A stretch of DNA of 64,000 nucleotides, from positions 248,001 to 312,000 of the forward strand of contig JAXLRU010000006.1 in NCBI GenBank assembly GCA_046330935.1. The letters are read 5' to 3'. This document shows, piece after piece, positions 55,408-64,000 of the stretch. The number at the start of each line of letters is the position of its first letter. Positions within the stretch are counted from its first letter, which is position 1. Source of the DNA: JAXLRU01 sp046330935 (lineage in GTDB: Bacteria > Actinomycetota > Actinomycetes > Actinomycetales > Kineosporiaceae). A model generated the notes under the pieces. It was not told the origin of the DNA. It saw nothing but the letters and a program-made list of their open reading frames with translations, and ran no database searches. Made by a program: the position numbers and the translations under genes.

Positions 55408-56364
55408 ATGACCCCACCCCCGCCCACGGCCGTCGAGACCGCCCCCGCCCCGCGGCGCGAAGCGGAACCCATGATCGACGCCGCGCGCAAGTCGCGGGGG
55501 GAGAACGTCGTCCTGCTGCTGTTCATCGTGGTGCCGTTCCTCGCCGTCCTCGCGGCCGCACCGGTGGCCTGGGGCGGCTGGCTCGGCTGGTCCGACGTCG
55601 CGATCGCCCTGGTCATGTACGTCGTGTCGGGCCTGGGCATCACGGTGGGCTTCCACCGCTACTTCACCCACGGGTCGTTCAAGGCCAACCGCCCGCTGCG
55701 GATCGCGCTGGCCGTCGCCGGGTCGCTGGCGATCGAGGGGCCGGTCATCCGCTGGGTGGCCGACCACCGCCGCCACCACGCCTTCAGCGACCGCGAGGGT
55801 GACCCCCACTCGCCGTGGCGCTACGGCGAGACCGTGCCGGCGCTCGTCAAGGGCCTGTGGTTCGCCCACACCGGCTGGCTGTTCGACGTCGAGCTCACCA
55901 ACCAGCGCAAGTACACCCCCGACCTGCTCCGCGACCGCGACATCGCGCTGGTCTCCAAGCTGTTCATGCCGCTCGTGGCCGTCTCGCTGCTGCTGCCCGC
56001 CGTGGTCGGCGGCCTGGTCACCTGGTCCTGGCAGGGCGCCCTGACGGCGTTCTTCTGGGGATCCCTGGTGCGGGTGTGCCTCCTCCACCACGTGACGTGG
56101 TCGATCAACTCGATCTGCCACGCCCTCGGCGAGCGTCCGTTCGCCAGCCGGGACCGCTCCGGCAACGTGTGGTGGCTGGCCGTGCTGTCCTTCGGGGAGT
56201 CCTGGCACAACCTGCACCACGCCGACCCCACCTGCGCCCGGCACGGGGTGCTGCGCGGCCAGGTCGACATCAGCGCCCGCGTGATCTGGGCGTTCGAGAA
56301 GCTCGGCTGGGCCCGCGAGGTGCGCTGGCCGGTGGCCGAGCGGGTCGCCTCGCGCCGCGTGTGA
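55408..56364 (+). CDS. acyl-CoA/fatty-acid desaturase
   Basis: 318 residues from ATG 55408. Three histidine boxes that hold the di-iron centre are present: GFHRYFTHGSF, DHRRHHAFSDREGDPHSPW and the third ESWHNLHHADP. Four membrane helices flank them (VVLLLFIVVPFLAVLAAAPV, VAIALVMYVVSGLGITVGF, LFMPLVAVSLLLPAVVGGLV and AFFWGSLVRVCLLHHVTWS). It should introduce a delta-9-type double bond into acyl-CoA to adjust membrane fluidity. The downstream TetR gene (44 bp) may regulate it. Confidence 0.93.
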   Translation: MTPPPPTAVETAPAPRREAEPMIDAARKSRGENVVLLLFIVVPFLAVLAAAPVAWGGWLGWSDVAIALVMYVVSGLGITVGFHRYFTHGSFKANRPLRIALAVAGSLAIEGPVIRWVADHRRHHAFSDREGDPHSPWRYGETVPALVKGLWFAHTGWLFDVELTNQRKYTPDLLRDRDIALVSKLFMPLVAVSLLLPAVVGGLVTWSWQGALTAFFWGSLVRVCLLHHVTWSINSICHALGERPFASRDRSGNVWWLAVLSFGESWHNLHHADPTCARHGVLRGQVDISARVIWAFEKLGWAREVRWPVAERVASRRV

Positions 56365-56407
56365 CCGGCCGGGGCACGAACCCCGGCGACCGTCGCCGGT
56401 TCGCGGC

Positions 56408-57151
56408 ATGATGGCCGCCGTGACCGGCGAACCCCCTGATCCCGACGTGCGACCCGTCAAGACCGCGACCCGCTCGCGGATGACGGGCAAGCAGCGCCGG
56501 GAGCAACTGATCGAGATCGGGCGGCGGCTGTTCGCCGAGAAGGGCTTCGAGGCGACGACGGTCGAGGAGATCGCCGCGACCGCCGAGGTGTCCAAGCCGG
56601 TCGTCTACGAGCACTTCGGGGGCAAGGAAGGCCTGTACGCGGTCGTCGTCGACCGCGAGATCCGCACCCTGCTGGACGCGATCACCGGCTCCCTGGCCAC
56701 CCCGTCGCACCCTCGGGTGATGGCGGAGACGGCCGCCTTCGCCCTGCTGGACTACATCGAGTCGCACACCGACGGCTTCCGGATCCTCGTGCGCGACTCC
56801 CCCGTCGCGCAGTCCACGGGCACGTTCGCCAGCCTGATCAGCGACGTCGCGAGCCAGGTGGAGCACCTGCTCGGCTCCGAGTTCTCCCGCCGCGGGCTCG
56901 ACGCCGACTCGGCGCCCCTGTACGCCCAGATGCTCGTGGGCATGGTGGCGCTGACCGGCCAGTACTGGCTCGATCACCGCGACAAGGACAAGACCGAGGT
57001 GGCCGCGCACCTGGTCAACCTCGCCTGGAACGGGCTCGTCGGGATGGTGCCCAGCCCGGGTCTGTCCGGGCCGCGCGCGGCCCGACCAGGCTGGACGACC
57101 GGCGAGCCCGCCGAGTCCGACTCCCCCGCGCCCGTGGAGGCTGCACCGTGA
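56408..57151 (+). CDS. TetR family transcriptional regulator
   Basis: 247 residues. ATG 56408 is taken as the start; ATG 56411 is equally possible. The DNA-binding domain is KQRREQLIEIGRRLFAEKGFEATTVEEIAATAEVSKPVVYEHFGGKEGLYAVVVD, a textbook TetR HTH. The ligand domain (about 95-220) is helical. The tail is Pro/Ala-rich. Position just after the desaturase suggests control of lipid genes; the stop overlaps the MarR start (GTGA). Confidence 0.92.
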   Translation: MMAAVTGEPPDPDVRPVKTATRSRMTGKQRREQLIEIGRRLFAEKGFEATTVEEIAATAEVSKPVVYEHFGGKEGLYAVVVDREIRTLLDAITGSLATPSHPRVMAETAAFALLDYIESHTDGFRILVRDSPVAQSTGTFASLISDVASQVEHLLGSEFSRRGLDADSAPLYAQMLVGMVALTGQYWLDHRDKDKTEVAAHLVNLAWNGLVGMVPSPGLSGPRAARPGWTTGEPAESDSPAPVEAAP

Positions 57152-57660
57152 CCCCCATGCCCCCCGGCCAGGACGAGGTCGACCGGATCGTCTCCGCGTG
57201 GCGCCGCGAGCGTCCCGACCTCGACGTCGCGCCCCTCGAAGTGCTGTCGCGGGTCACCCGCCTGGCCAAGCACCTCGACCGCGACCGTGCCGCGGCGTTC
57301 GCCGAACACGGCCTGGAGACGTGGGAGTTCGACGTCCTGGCCGTGCTGCGCCGCTCGGGCGCGCCCTACCAGCTGTCCCCGTCGGCGCTGGTCAACGCGA
57401 CTCTCGTCAGCTCGGGCACGATGACCAACCGGATCGACCGGCTCGCCGAGCGCGGGCTCGTCGTCCGCAAGCCCGACCCGGCCGACGGCCGCGGGGTGAT
57501 GGTGAAGATCACCGCAGCCGGGCGCGAGCTGGTGGACCTCGCGCTCGCCGACCTCCTCGCCCGCGAGCGGGTGCTGCTGGAGGTGCTCGACCCGGCCCGC
57601 CGGCGCGAGCTGTCGATGCTGCTCAAGCGGCTCGTGATGCCCTTCGACGGCGAGGGCTGA
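57148..57660 (+). CDS. MarR family transcriptional regulator
   Basis: 170 residues from GTG 57148. Winged-helix features: FDVLAVLRRSGAPYQLSPSALVNATLVSSGTMTNRIDRLAERGLVVRKPDPADGRG (recognition helix and the wing Asp-Arg pair) and the terminal dimer helices. Coupled by overlap to the TetR gene. The ligand is unknown. It converges on the ABC-F gene with 4 bp between stops. Confidence 0.92.
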   Translation: MTPMPPGQDEVDRIVSAWRRERPDLDVAPLEVLSRVTRLAKHLDRDRAAAFAEHGLETWEFDVLAVLRRSGAPYQLSPSALVNATLVSSGTMTNRIDRLAERGLVVRKPDPADGRGVMVKITAAGRELVDLALADLLARERVLLEVLDPARRRELSMLLKRLVMPFDGEG

Positions 57661-57664
57661 GACC

Positions 57665-59470
57665 TCAGTCCACCAGCTCCGCGGCGGCGAGCCACTCCTC
57701 CTCGAGCGCCTCGCGCTCGGCGACCAGCGCCCGTAGCTTGGCGTCGAGGGAGAGGATCGCGGCGTGGTCGGTGGCCTGCTCGGCCATCTGCGCGTGCAGC
57801 TTCTCCTCCTGAGCGGTGATCTTCTGCATCTGCCGCTCGATCCGGGTCAGCTCCTTGCGGGCGGCCCGGACGTCGGCACCGGAAGGCCCGGCAGGTGCGG
57901 ACGCCACCGACGAGGCGGCCGAGGGCTGCGCGGCGGCGGCACCGAGCTGCGCCAGGCGCAGCTCGAGGTACTGCTCGACCCCGCCGGGCAGGTCTCGGAT
58001 GCGCCCGTCGCCGAGCACGGCGACCATCCGGTCGCAGACGCGCTCCAGCAGGTAACGGTCGTGCGAGACCACCAGCAGGGTGCCGGGCCAGCCGTCGAGG
58101 GTGTCTTCGACCGCGGCGAGGGTGTCGGTGTCGAGGTCGTTGGTCGGCTCGTCGAGGATCAGCACGTTCGGCTCGGCCATCAGCAGGCGCAGCAGCTGCA
58201 GCCGCCGCCGCTCCCCGCCCGACAGGTCGGCGACGGGCGTCCAGATCCGGCCCTTGGTGAAGCCGAGCTTCTCCAGCAGCTGCCCGGGGCCGACCTCCTT
58301 GCCATCGATCATCACGCTTCCGCGGACCTTCTCGACGGCCTCCTGCACGCGCAGGTCGGCGACCTCGTCGAGCTCGCTCACGTCCTGGGACAGCACCGCG
58401 GTGCGCACTGTCGACCCGCGCCGGACCCGCCCGGACGTCGGCACCAGCTCGCCCGTGACCAGCCGCATCAGCGTCGACTTGCCGGCACCGTTGACCCCGA
58501 CGACGCCGATCCGGTCCCCCGGCCCCAGCCGCCACGTGACGTCGTCGAACAGCACCTTCTCGCCGAACCCGAACGTCACGTCCTCGAGGTCGACGACGTC
58601 CTTGCCCAGGCGCGCGGTGGCCATCCGGTTGAGGGCGACGCCGTCGCGCGGGGGCGGCTCGTCGGCGATCAGCGCGGCGGCGGCGTCGAGGCGGAACCGG
58701 GGCTTCGACGTCCGCGCGGGCGCCCCGCGCCGCAGCCACGCCAGCTCCTTGCGGAGCAGGTTCTGCCGCCGCTCCTCCGTCACCGCCGCCACCCGCGAGC
58801 GCTCGGCGCGGGTCAGCACGTACGCCGCGTACCCGCCGTCGTAGGCGTCGACGACGCCGTCGTGCACCTCCCAGGTGCGGGTGCAGACGGCGTCCAGGAA
58901 CCACCGGTCGTGCGTGACGACGACCAGGCCGCCGCGGTTGGCGGGCCACCGGCCGCGCAGGTACTCGGCGAGCCAGGCCACCCCCTCGACGTCGAGGTGG
59001 TTCGTCGGCTCGTCGAGGAGCAGGACGTCGTAGGGCTGGGCGAGCAGAGCCGCGAGGGCGACGCGGCGGCGCTGCCCGCCGGACAGGTCGCCGACCTTCG
59101 CCTCCAGGCCGCCCACCGCGGGGGCGTCCAGGCCGCCGAGCAGGCCGACGAGGACGGCGCGCACGGCGGCGTCGGAGGCCCACGAGTGGTCGGGCACCCG
59201 GCCCACCACGGCGTGCAGGACCGGCGCGGCGGGGTCGAGGTCGTCGACCTGGCTGAGCATCCCCACCCGGACGCCGCCGGTGTGGGTCACCCGGCCGCCG
59301 TCGGGCGCCTGGCTGCGGCCCATGACGCGCAGCAGCGTCGACTTGCCGTCGCCGTTGCGGCCGACGATGCCGATGCGGTCGCCGTCGTCGATCCCGAGGG
59401 AGACGCCGTCGAGGACGTTGCGGGCCGCGAACGTGACCGTCGCGGACTCGACGTTGAGGAGATGGGCCAC
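57665..59470 (-). CDS. ABC-F family ATPase (ribosome-associated)
   Basis: 601 residues from GTG 59470. Two ABC domains in one chain and no membrane part. First: Walker A GIVGRNGDGKSTLLRVMG, signature VGDLSGGQRRRVALAALLA, Walker B DVLLLDEPTNHLDVEGV. Second: Walker A GVVGVNGAGKSTLMRLVTG, signature DLSGGERRRLQLLRLL, Walker B LILDEPTNDLDTDTLA. The linker contains ELAWLRRGAPARTSKPR and the C-terminal end is a coiled coil (RAARKELTRIERQMQKITAQ). ABC-F proteins act on the ribosomal E site (translation regulation or antibiotic protection). The coiled coil and position by ispE suggest the Uup-like type. ispE ends 3 bp upstream. Confidence 0.92.
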   Translation of the reverse strand: MAHLLNVESATVTFAARNVLDGVSLGIDDGDRIGIVGRNGDGKSTLLRVMGRSQAPDGGRVTHTGGVRVGMLSQVDDLDPAAPVLHAVVGRVPDHSWASDAAVRAVLVGLLGGLDAPAVGGLEAKVGDLSGGQRRRVALAALLAQPYDVLLLDEPTNHLDVEGVAWLAEYLRGRWPANRGGLVVVTHDRWFLDAVCTRTWEVHDGVVDAYDGGYAAYVLTRAERSRVAAVTEERRQNLLRKELAWLRRGAPARTSKPRFRLDAAAALIADEPPPRDGVALNRMATARLGKDVVDLEDVTFGFGEKVLFDDVTWRLGPGDRIGVVGVNGAGKSTLMRLVTGELVPTSGRVRRGSTVRTAVLSQDVSELDEVADLRVQEAVEKVRGSVMIDGKEVGPGQLLEKLGFTKGRIWTPVADLSGGERRRLQLLRLLMAEPNVLILDEPTNDLDTDTLAAVEDTLDGWPGTLLVVSHDRYLLERVCDRMVAVLGDGRIRDLPGGVEQYLELRLAQLGAAAAQPSAASSVASAPAGPSGADVRAARKELTRIERQMQKITAQEEKLHAQMAEQATDHAAILSLDAKLRALVAEREALEEEWLAAAELVD

Positions 59471-59473
59471 GGT

Positions 59474-60400
59474 CTACCTGCCACCACGCGCGGGGTCGAT
59501 GATCCGGGCGCCGGGCACCGGCCCGTGCACGCGCCGCACGTCGCGCACCGCACCGGAGGCCGTGAGGCCGATGGACAGGTCCAGCGCCATGTCGGCACCG
59601 GAGACGAGGAAGGCCACGGTCGGCCCGGAGCCGGACACGAGAGCGCCGAGGACGCCGCAGTCGCGGCCCACCGCCAGGGTGCGCTCCAGCTTCGGCGCCA
59701 GTGACAGCGCGGCGGGCTGCAGGTCGTTGTGCAGGGCCTCGCCGAGCGCCTGCGCGTCCCCGCTGCGCAGCGCGTGCATGAGCTGGTCGGCCACGCGAGG
59801 CTCGGGCAGCACGCGCCCGGCCCGCAGGCGGTCCAGCTCGCCGAACACCCGAGGGGTGGACAGCCCGAACGGCGCGAACGCGAGCACCCACTGGAACTCG
59901 CCGCGCGCCAGGGCCGGGGTCAGGACGTCGCCGTGCCCCGTGCCGATCGCAGTGCCGCCCATGAGCGGGAACGGGACGTCGGCGCCCAGCTCGGCGGCGA
60001 GCTCGATCAGGTCGGCGCGGGTGAGGCCGAGGTCCCACAGCGCCTCGCAGGCCAGCAGCGCCCCGGCCGCGTCGGCGCTGCCACCGGCCATGCCGCCGGC
60101 CACGGGGATCTGCTTGTGCAGGTGGAGGTGGACGCCCGCGTCGATGCCGGAGCGGCGCGCGAGCAGCCTCGCCGCCCGGATGGCCAGGTTGGACGGGTCG
60201 AGGGGGACCTCCTCGGCCTGCACGCCGTCGACGGTGATCGAGACGTCCTCCGCGAGGGTGGCCGTCACCTCGTCGTACAGCGACACGGCCTGGAACACCG
60301 TGGCGAGGTCGTGGTAGCCGTCGGCGCCGGGCCCGCCCGCCGCCAGACCAAGGTTGATCTTCGCGGGCACCCGCACCGACACGCCCGGTTCGGAGGTCAC
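59474..60400 (-). CDS. ispE: 4-diphosphocytidyl-2-C-methyl-D-erythritol kinase
   Basis: 308 residues from GTG 60400; a further in-frame GTG lies at 60421. GHMP-kinase motifs: VRVPAKINLGLAAGG with the catalytic Lys, the ATP loop PVAGGMAGGSADAAGALLA with the catalytic Asp two helices later (AELGADVPFPLMGGTAIGTG) and LVSGSGPTVAFLVSG. IspE is the fourth step of the MEP isoprenoid route. It lies in the ksgA-DUF1801-ispE-ABC-F run on one strand, standard for actinobacteria. Confidence 0.93.
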   Translation of the reverse strand: MTSEPGVSVRVPAKINLGLAAGGPGADGYHDLATVFQAVSLYDEVTATLAEDVSITVDGVQAEEVPLDPSNLAIRAARLLARRSGIDAGVHLHLHKQIPVAGGMAGGSADAAGALLACEALWDLGLTRADLIELAAELGADVPFPLMGGTAIGTGHGDVLTPALARGEFQWVLAFAPFGLSTPRVFGELDRLRAGRVLPEPRVADQLMHALRSGDAQALGEALHNDLQPAALSLAPKLERTLAVGRDCGVLGALVSGSGPTVAFLVSGADMALDLSIGLTASGAVRDVRRVHGPVPGARIIDPARGGR

Positions 60401-60466
60401 GCCGTCGTTCCACCCTCCCACTGCCCGAGCCTTCCGCCCCCACCCTAGCCGCGCTCGCCGGGCGGC

Positions 60467-60832
60467 TCAGCGCAGCGCCGCCTCCACCTCGGCGACGCGC
60501 GCGGCCAGCAGCGCCACGACCGCGTCGTCGGGCATGCCCTCGCCGAGGGGCAGGCGGACGGATCCCTTGGTGACGTCGAGCCCCGCCAGGGGCGCCCCCG
60601 CCGCCGCGATCGCCGTGCCGCTGAACGGCGCCACGCTCACGTGCGAGCCGCGCACCCCGAAGCCGAGCACGGCCTTGCCCCGGTGGGTGAGGGCCGGCAT
60701 GCCGTAGCTGCGGCCCTGACCGAGTCCGGGCACCGTGGCACGGGCCACCTCGACGATCCGCCGCAGCGGTGCCGCCACGCTCGGTTCGAGGGCGGCGAGG
60801 AACGCGTCGACCTCGCCGGGGGCGTCAGTCAC
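60467..60832 (-). CDS. DUF1801 family protein
   Basis: 121 residues from GTG 60832, overlapping the ksgA stop by 8 bp. The DUF1801 fold is recognisable: [58 protein letters not shown], and [25 protein letters not shown]. Members include the YdhG/FrdA-like proteins implicated in iron handling; many are uncharacterised. Coupled between ksgA and ispE. Confidence 0.85.
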   Translation of the reverse strand: MTDAPGEVDAFLAALEPSVAAPLRRIVEVARATVPGLGQGRSYGMPALTHRGKAVLGFGVRGSHVSVAPFSGTAIAAAGAPLAGLDVTKGSVRLPLGEGMPDDAVVALLAARVAEVEAALR

Positions 60833-61733
60833 GGGGCAGCCCCGCGGCCCGGGCCAGCGCGACGTACGCGGCGACGTCGAGGGTCTCCCCTCGTGCGCCC
60901 GGGTCGACGCCCGCGCTGCGGCAGATCCGCTCCGCATCGGCCGGCGAGCCGGCCCAGCGGGCCAGGGCCGAGCGCAGGGTCTTGCGCCGCTGGGCGAAGG
61001 CGGCGTCGACGCAGGCGAACACCTGTTCACGGGACACCTCGGCGCCGACGCCGTCGGGCAGCGCGTGCGCGCGCCTGGTCCAGGCCACCAGCCCCGACTC
61101 GACATTGGGCACGGGCCAGAACACCTGGCGGGGCACGTGCCCGGCGCGGCGCACGTCGGCGTACCAGGAGGCCTTCACCGACGGGACGCCGTACGCCTGT
61201 TCACCCGGGCGGGCCGCCAGCCGGTCGGCGACCTCGGCCTGCACCATGACCAGCCCACCGGCGAGGCCGGGGAAGCGCTCGAGGAAGGTGAGCAGGACCG
61301 GGACGGCCACGTTGTACGGCAGGTTGGCGACCATCACCTGGCGGCGGCCCGGATCGAGCGGTAGTTCGGTGACGCGCAGGGCGTCGGCGTGCACGACCGT
61401 CAGCCGTGCGCCGGCCTCGGGGGCGCGGGCGGCGACGGTGGGGGCCAGGGCCGCGGCGAGCGCCGGGTCGATCTCGACGGCCACGACGTCGGCGCCGGTC
61501 TCCAGCAGCGCGAGGGTGAGCGAGCCCAGGCCGGGGCCGACCTCGACCACCTGGTCCCCGGGGCCGACCTCCGCGAGGCGGGCGATGCGCCGGACCGTGT
61601 TGGCATCGTGCACGAAGTTCTGCCCGAGGGTCTTCGTGGGGCGCACGCCGAGGGCCTCCGCCAGCTCCCGCACCTCGGCCGCGCCGAGCAGCGGGAGCGG
61701 GACGGCTGGCTGCGGGGGCGCGGCGTCGCTCAC
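60825..61733 (-). CDS. ksgA: 16S rRNA (adenine1518/1519-N6)-dimethyltransferase
   Basis: 302 residues from GTG 61733. Motifs: [22 protein letters not shown]-binding [31 protein letters not shown], the catalytic [17 protein letters not shown] and [15 protein letters not shown]. It dimethylates the two adjacent adenines of helix 45 of 16S rRNA in a late 30S assembly step. It lies between rpf and DUF1801 in the conserved rpf-ksgA-ispE order. Confidence 0.96.
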   Translation of the reverse strand: MSDAAPPQPAVPLPLLGAAEVRELAEALGVRPTKTLGQNFVHDANTVRRIARLAEVGPGDQVVEVGPGLGSLTLALLETGADVVAVEIDPALAAALAPTVAARAPEAGARLTVVHADALRVTELPLDPGRRQVMVANLPYNVAVPVLLTFLERFPGLAGGLVMVQAEVADRLAARPGEQAYGVPSVKASWYADVRRAGHVPRQVFWPVPNVESGLVAWTRRAHALPDGVGAEVSREQVFACVDAAFAQRRKTLRSALARWAGSPADAERICRSAGVDPGARGETLDVAAYVALARAAGLPRD

Positions 61734-61776
61734 CCCTCCAGCTTGCCACGCCGCGGGGGCCGCCCCGGCGACGGCG

Positions 61777-61808
61777 GGCGGGCGCGGGCATCGTCGCCCG
61801 CGCCCGCC
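61777..61808 (-). terminator. hairpin between rpf and ksgA
   Basis: A 13-bp stem (GGCGGGCGCGGGC at 61777-61789, complement 61796-61808) with a 6-base loop. It is on the path of the rpf transcript, 120-150 bp after its stop, and may separate it from ksgA. Confidence 0.6.
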
Positions 61809-61879
61809 GTCCGGGTGCGTGCCGGTCGTCGTCGACCGGCGTGCCGGGATGCTCGCACCTCACGGCGCTCGCGTCCTGT

Positions 61880-61901
61880 CGGCCGTCACGACTGACGGCC
61901 G
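61880..61901 (-). terminator. hairpin directly downstream of rpf
   Basis: CGGCCGTCA (61880-61888) and TGACGGCCG (61893-61901) form a 9-bp perfect stem with a 4-base loop, 28 bp after the rpf stop (61930). On the minus strand AAGACAAC precedes it. It is the closer of the two candidate rpf terminators. Confidence 0.55.
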
Positions 61902-61929
61902 TTGTCTTACAGGCGTGAACCCTCGATCG

Positions 61930-63111
61930 TCAGAGACGACGGCCGCAGACCGGCCACGAGCCACGACCCGCGCGCTGGTACAGCATCTTCGCGCGCATCG
62001 TCTGCTCCGAGGCCGACGCCCGCGAGGGCAGGCCGCTGCCGCCCACCGAACGCCACGTGGCGACGCTGAACTGGTAGAGGCCGTGGTAGCGGCCGCTGGG
62101 GTTCACCGCGCGGGGGTTGCCGCCCGACTCGCAGGCGGCCAGGGCCGCCCAGTTGAGGCCGTCTGCGCTGCCCGTGGAGCCACCGGAGCTCGAGCCCGAA
62201 CTGCGGCTGGAGGACGACGACCGCGACGACGAGGAGGCGGACTCCCGCTCCTCGACCTTGGTACCGACCCGGACCACCCGCGGCTGCGGGGCGGAGACGG
62301 TGGTGGCGCCGACGACGGTGCGCGAGGTCACCTTGCCGTCGAGCACCTCAACCCGGTACTCGACCCGGCGCGAACCGTCACGCCCGGCCGACTCGACCAC
62401 GGTGCGGCCCTTGGCCAGCCCCGAGTCACGCTTGGTGGTCGTGGGAGCCGCGATCTTCTCGGTCACCGATTCGGTGCGCTGGTCCACGCGGGTCAGCTGG
62501 ATCCGCATGCCCGAGCGCAGCGCCTGCCCGGTCGCCGTCGAGAGCCGGTCGGCCGGCCGGACCGTGAGGTCGCGCTCGTCGAGGAGCTGCCCGACGGTGA
62601 TCGCCGTGGTGTTCACGGGCTGCGCCTGCCCACCCACCACGAGGGTCAGGGACTTCGGCGTGGCCAGGCTCAGCGACAGGCCGCGGCGCTCGATGGGAGC
62701 CGAACGCGAGGCGGACAGCCGGGCGCCGTCCGCGCGCAGGCCCATGCTGCGCAGGGCCGAGTCGACGGTGAGCTCGGTGGTCCAGTAGGTGCGCGGGCGG
62801 CCGTCGGTGACGACGGTCAGGGGGCGCGCGTAGCGGACGACCACCTGGGCGCCGTCGGCGATGGGGGCCGAAGCGGCGGGGACCACGAGGTCGCGGGCTC
62901 CGACCTCGATGCCCTGGTCGTCGAGGAGTTCCCCGACGGTCCCGGCGAACGCGGAGACCTCGCGGGTCTGGCCGTCGACGCTCAGGGAGACGTGCTTGTC
63001 GAGATTCGTGTAGAGGACGCTGCCACCGACGACGGCGGTGAGGACCGCCGCCTGGGCCGCGATGCGCCCGGTCCGGGAAAGACCGGAAAGGCGAACTGGG
63101 GTGAGGGGCAC
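61930..63111 (-). CDS. rpf: resuscitation-promoting factor with DUF348 and G5 domains
   Basis: 393 residues from GTG 63111. The N-terminus (TPVRLSGLSRTGRIAAQAAVLTAVVGGSVLYTN) is a signal or anchor sequence. Three DUF348 repeats follow (HVSLSVDGQTREVSAFAGTV, LTVVTDGRPRTYWTTELTVD, LTLVVGGQAQPVNTTAITVG). A G5 domain covers TRVDQRTESVTEKIAAPTTT to TTVSAPQPRVVRVG. After a Ser-rich linker comes the Rpf catalytic domain: LNWAALAACESGGNPRAVNP with the essential Glu and GRYHGLYQFSVATWRSVGG. It cleaves peptidoglycan glycans to revive resting cells. The architecture is that of RpfB-type proteins. A CRP-type site lies 270 bp upstream. tatD is upstream and ksgA downstream, as usual. Confidence 0.94.
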   Translation of the reverse strand: MPLTPVRLSGLSRTGRIAAQAAVLTAVVGGSVLYTNLDKHVSLSVDGQTREVSAFAGTVGELLDDQGIEVGARDLVVPAASAPIADGAQVVVRYARPLTVVTDGRPRTYWTTELTVDSALRSMGLRADGARLSASRSAPIERRGLSLSLATPKSLTLVVGGQAQPVNTTAITVGQLLDERDLTVRPADRLSTATGQALRSGMRIQLTRVDQRTESVTEKIAAPTTTKRDSGLAKGRTVVESAGRDGSRRVEYRVEVLDGKVTSRTVVGATTVSAPQPRVVRVGTKVEERESASSSSRSSSSSRSSGSSSGGSTGSADGLNWAALAACESGGNPRAVNPSGRYHGLYQFSVATWRSVGGSGLPSRASASEQTMRAKMLYQRAGRGSWPVCGRRL

Positions 63112-63380
63112 GATGCTCCAGACCTGGCACTGCCCGGGCACGGCATCCCGGCGCCGGCGCCCCCGCACCTGGCGCCGGAACGGGTATCTCCGATCCCGGC
63201 TGTCGGTCAGCCACCGTAACCAGCCCGAGACCAATGACCAAACGTGACCGGCGATCACGGGCCGTTGTGGCCTTGATCGGTCTCCTCCGATGCTCCGGCG
63301 ACGCAGCGTGGTCGGCGCAGGTCAGACCCGAAACGCTTCGGGTCCCCTTGCGCCAGGGCCGACCGGGTGACACCCCATTT

Positions 63381-63396
63381 TGTGATCTGGCTCACA
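63381..63396. promoter_or_regulatory. CRP/GlxR-type binding site upstream of rpf
   Basis: TGTGATCTGGCTCACA is a perfect TGTGA-N6-TCACA site. It lies in the 392-bp region between tatD and rpf, about 270 bp before the rpf start. CRP-family control of rpf genes is known in mycobacteria and corynebacteria, so cAMP-dependent control is plausible. The remainder of the 63112-63503 region shows one hairpin (ACCCGAAACGCTTCGGGT, 63327-63344) and no gene. Confidence 0.75.
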
Positions 63397-63503
63397 TATG
63401 CCGCGACACGCCGTGTCGCGGGCCCGGACACGCCGGTAAGAAGGGCCCGACACGCCAGGCGAGACCGGGTCGTGACCCGTCCCGCGGCGTCGCAACCGTC
63501 TCG

Positions 63504-64000
63504 TCACCAGGGGCCGTACACGGCCTGCGAGGTGGCGTCGATGCGCTCGCACCACTCCGCGAGGTCCACTCCCCGCACCTCGGCGGTGGCACGAACCGTC
63601 CAGGGCAGCAGGGCGCTGGAGTTCGACCGCCCGCGGTGGGGCACGGGCGCGAGGTAGGGGGCGTCGGTCTCCAGGAGCACGGCGTCGGCCGGCGCCAGTC
63701 GCAGCGCCTCGCGCAGCGGCTCGGCGTTCTTGAAGGTGACGGTGCCGGCGAAGGACAGGAACCAGCCCCGATCGAGGCAGTGCCGGGCCATCTCGGCGTC
63801 CCCGGAGAAGCAGTGGAAGACGGTGCGCTCGGGCGCCCCCTCCTCCTCCAGGATCCGCAGCACGCTGGCATGGGCGTCGCGGTCGTGGATCTGCAGCACC
63901 TTGCCCAGCCGCTTCGCCAGGTCGATGTGGCGCCGGAAGGACTCCTCCTGGATCGCCCTGCCCGCCTCGTCGTCCTCGCCCACCCAGTAGTGGTCGATCC
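63504..64000 (-). CDS. tatD: TatD family metal-dependent hydrolase (3' part)
   Basis: The frame enters from the right edge and stops at TGA 63504, giving about 165 C-terminal residues. TatD marks are LGKVLQIHDRDAHASVLRIL (His of the metal site), TVFHCFSGDAEMARHCLDRG and VLLETDAPYLAPVPHRGRSN with the late Asp. TatD enzymes are DNases or deaminase-like hydrolases of the amidohydrolase fold. The N-terminal third lies outside the window. It is upstream of rpf in the conserved tatD-rpf-ksgA order. Confidence 0.93.
   Translation of the reverse strand, partial: IDHYWVGEDDEAGRAIQEESFRRHIDLAKRLGKVLQIHDRDAHASVLRILEEEGAPERTVFHCFSGDAEMARHCLDRGWFLSFAGTVTFKNAEPLREALRLAPADAVLLETDAPYLAPVPHRGRSNSSALLPWTVRATAEVRGVDLAEWCERIDATSQAVYGPW

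Noticed and set aside
63240..63360. Possible c-di-AMP (ydaO-type) riboswitch in the rpf leader
   Set aside because: A GGGGACCC block and a hairpin are there, but the partner GGGTGAA and CCGAAUCCGUCAG parts are missing. A covariance-model search would decide.

Overview
The window is very GC-rich DNA (roughly 70% or more in most genes), dense with short, overlapping operons that often start with GTG. It carries typical actinomycete gene orders: tatD-rpf-ksgA-ispE, glmU-prs with tRNA-Gln, rplY(ctc)-pth, mazG next to mfd, and eno-divIC/ftsB-like-DUF501-ppx. It is most likely a chromosomal segment of a Gram-positive high-GC actinobacterium; the sequence does not settle the order or genus.

Layout. 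0-7.5 kb: end of an unknown gene, a frameshifted class-I glutamine amidotransferase, an APS kinase with a sulfurylase-like front half, a Bax-inhibitor membrane protein, a secreted protein and two tandem lipoprotein hydrolases. 7.6-21.8 kb: a defence island with a VapB45/VapC45-type toxin-antitoxin pair, a TIGR04141/DUF6119 protein, a divergent HTH plus degenerate DNA-methylase plus specificity-like fusion, and a type I restriction-modification operon (hsdM-hsdS-hsdR). The last gene of that operon overlaps a Ser/Thr protein kinase. The hsdS gene is full of frameshifts. hsdR is cut by a 1.6-kb IS1380-family element with 13-bp inverted ends and a 5-bp target duplication, placed exactly in the ExK nuclease motif. 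Removing the element and one duplication copy would restore a 1044-codon hsdR. 22.2-22.3 kb: an unusual tRNA with anticodon UAA but no long variable arm.

22.4-33.5 kb: type II NADH dehydrogenase under a textbook Rex operator, a lipoprotein/PKD pair, uracil-DNA glycosylase, exopolyphosphatase, DUF501, a divisome-type coiled-coil protein, enolase, and a secreted GH59 plus ricin-type lectin glycosidase with one frameshift. 33.9-36.8 kb: a low-GC four-gene cassette (small secreted four-cysteine protein, ABC ATPase, two membrane proteins) that looks acquired and may be a secreted-peptide export or immunity unit.

36.9-64 kb: mostly housekeeping genes. These are a DUF885 peptidase, mazG, a SurA-like lipoprotein, mfd, a TauE/SafE permease, ribosomal protein L25, pth, a polyprenyl-phosphate sugar transferase, cysQ-cysD-cysN, prs-glmU, tRNA-Gln, a fatty-acid desaturase, TetR and MarR regulators, an ABC-F ATPase, ispE, DUF1801, ksgA, an rpf gene with a CRP-type site upstream, and the 3' part of tatD. 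The cysDN and cysQ genes act in the same sulfate-assimilation route as the APS kinase 47 kb away.

Several frameshifts (about 931 and 32188, and many in hsdS and the transposase) fit either real decay or indel errors in the source sequence. Raw reads would be needed to decide.
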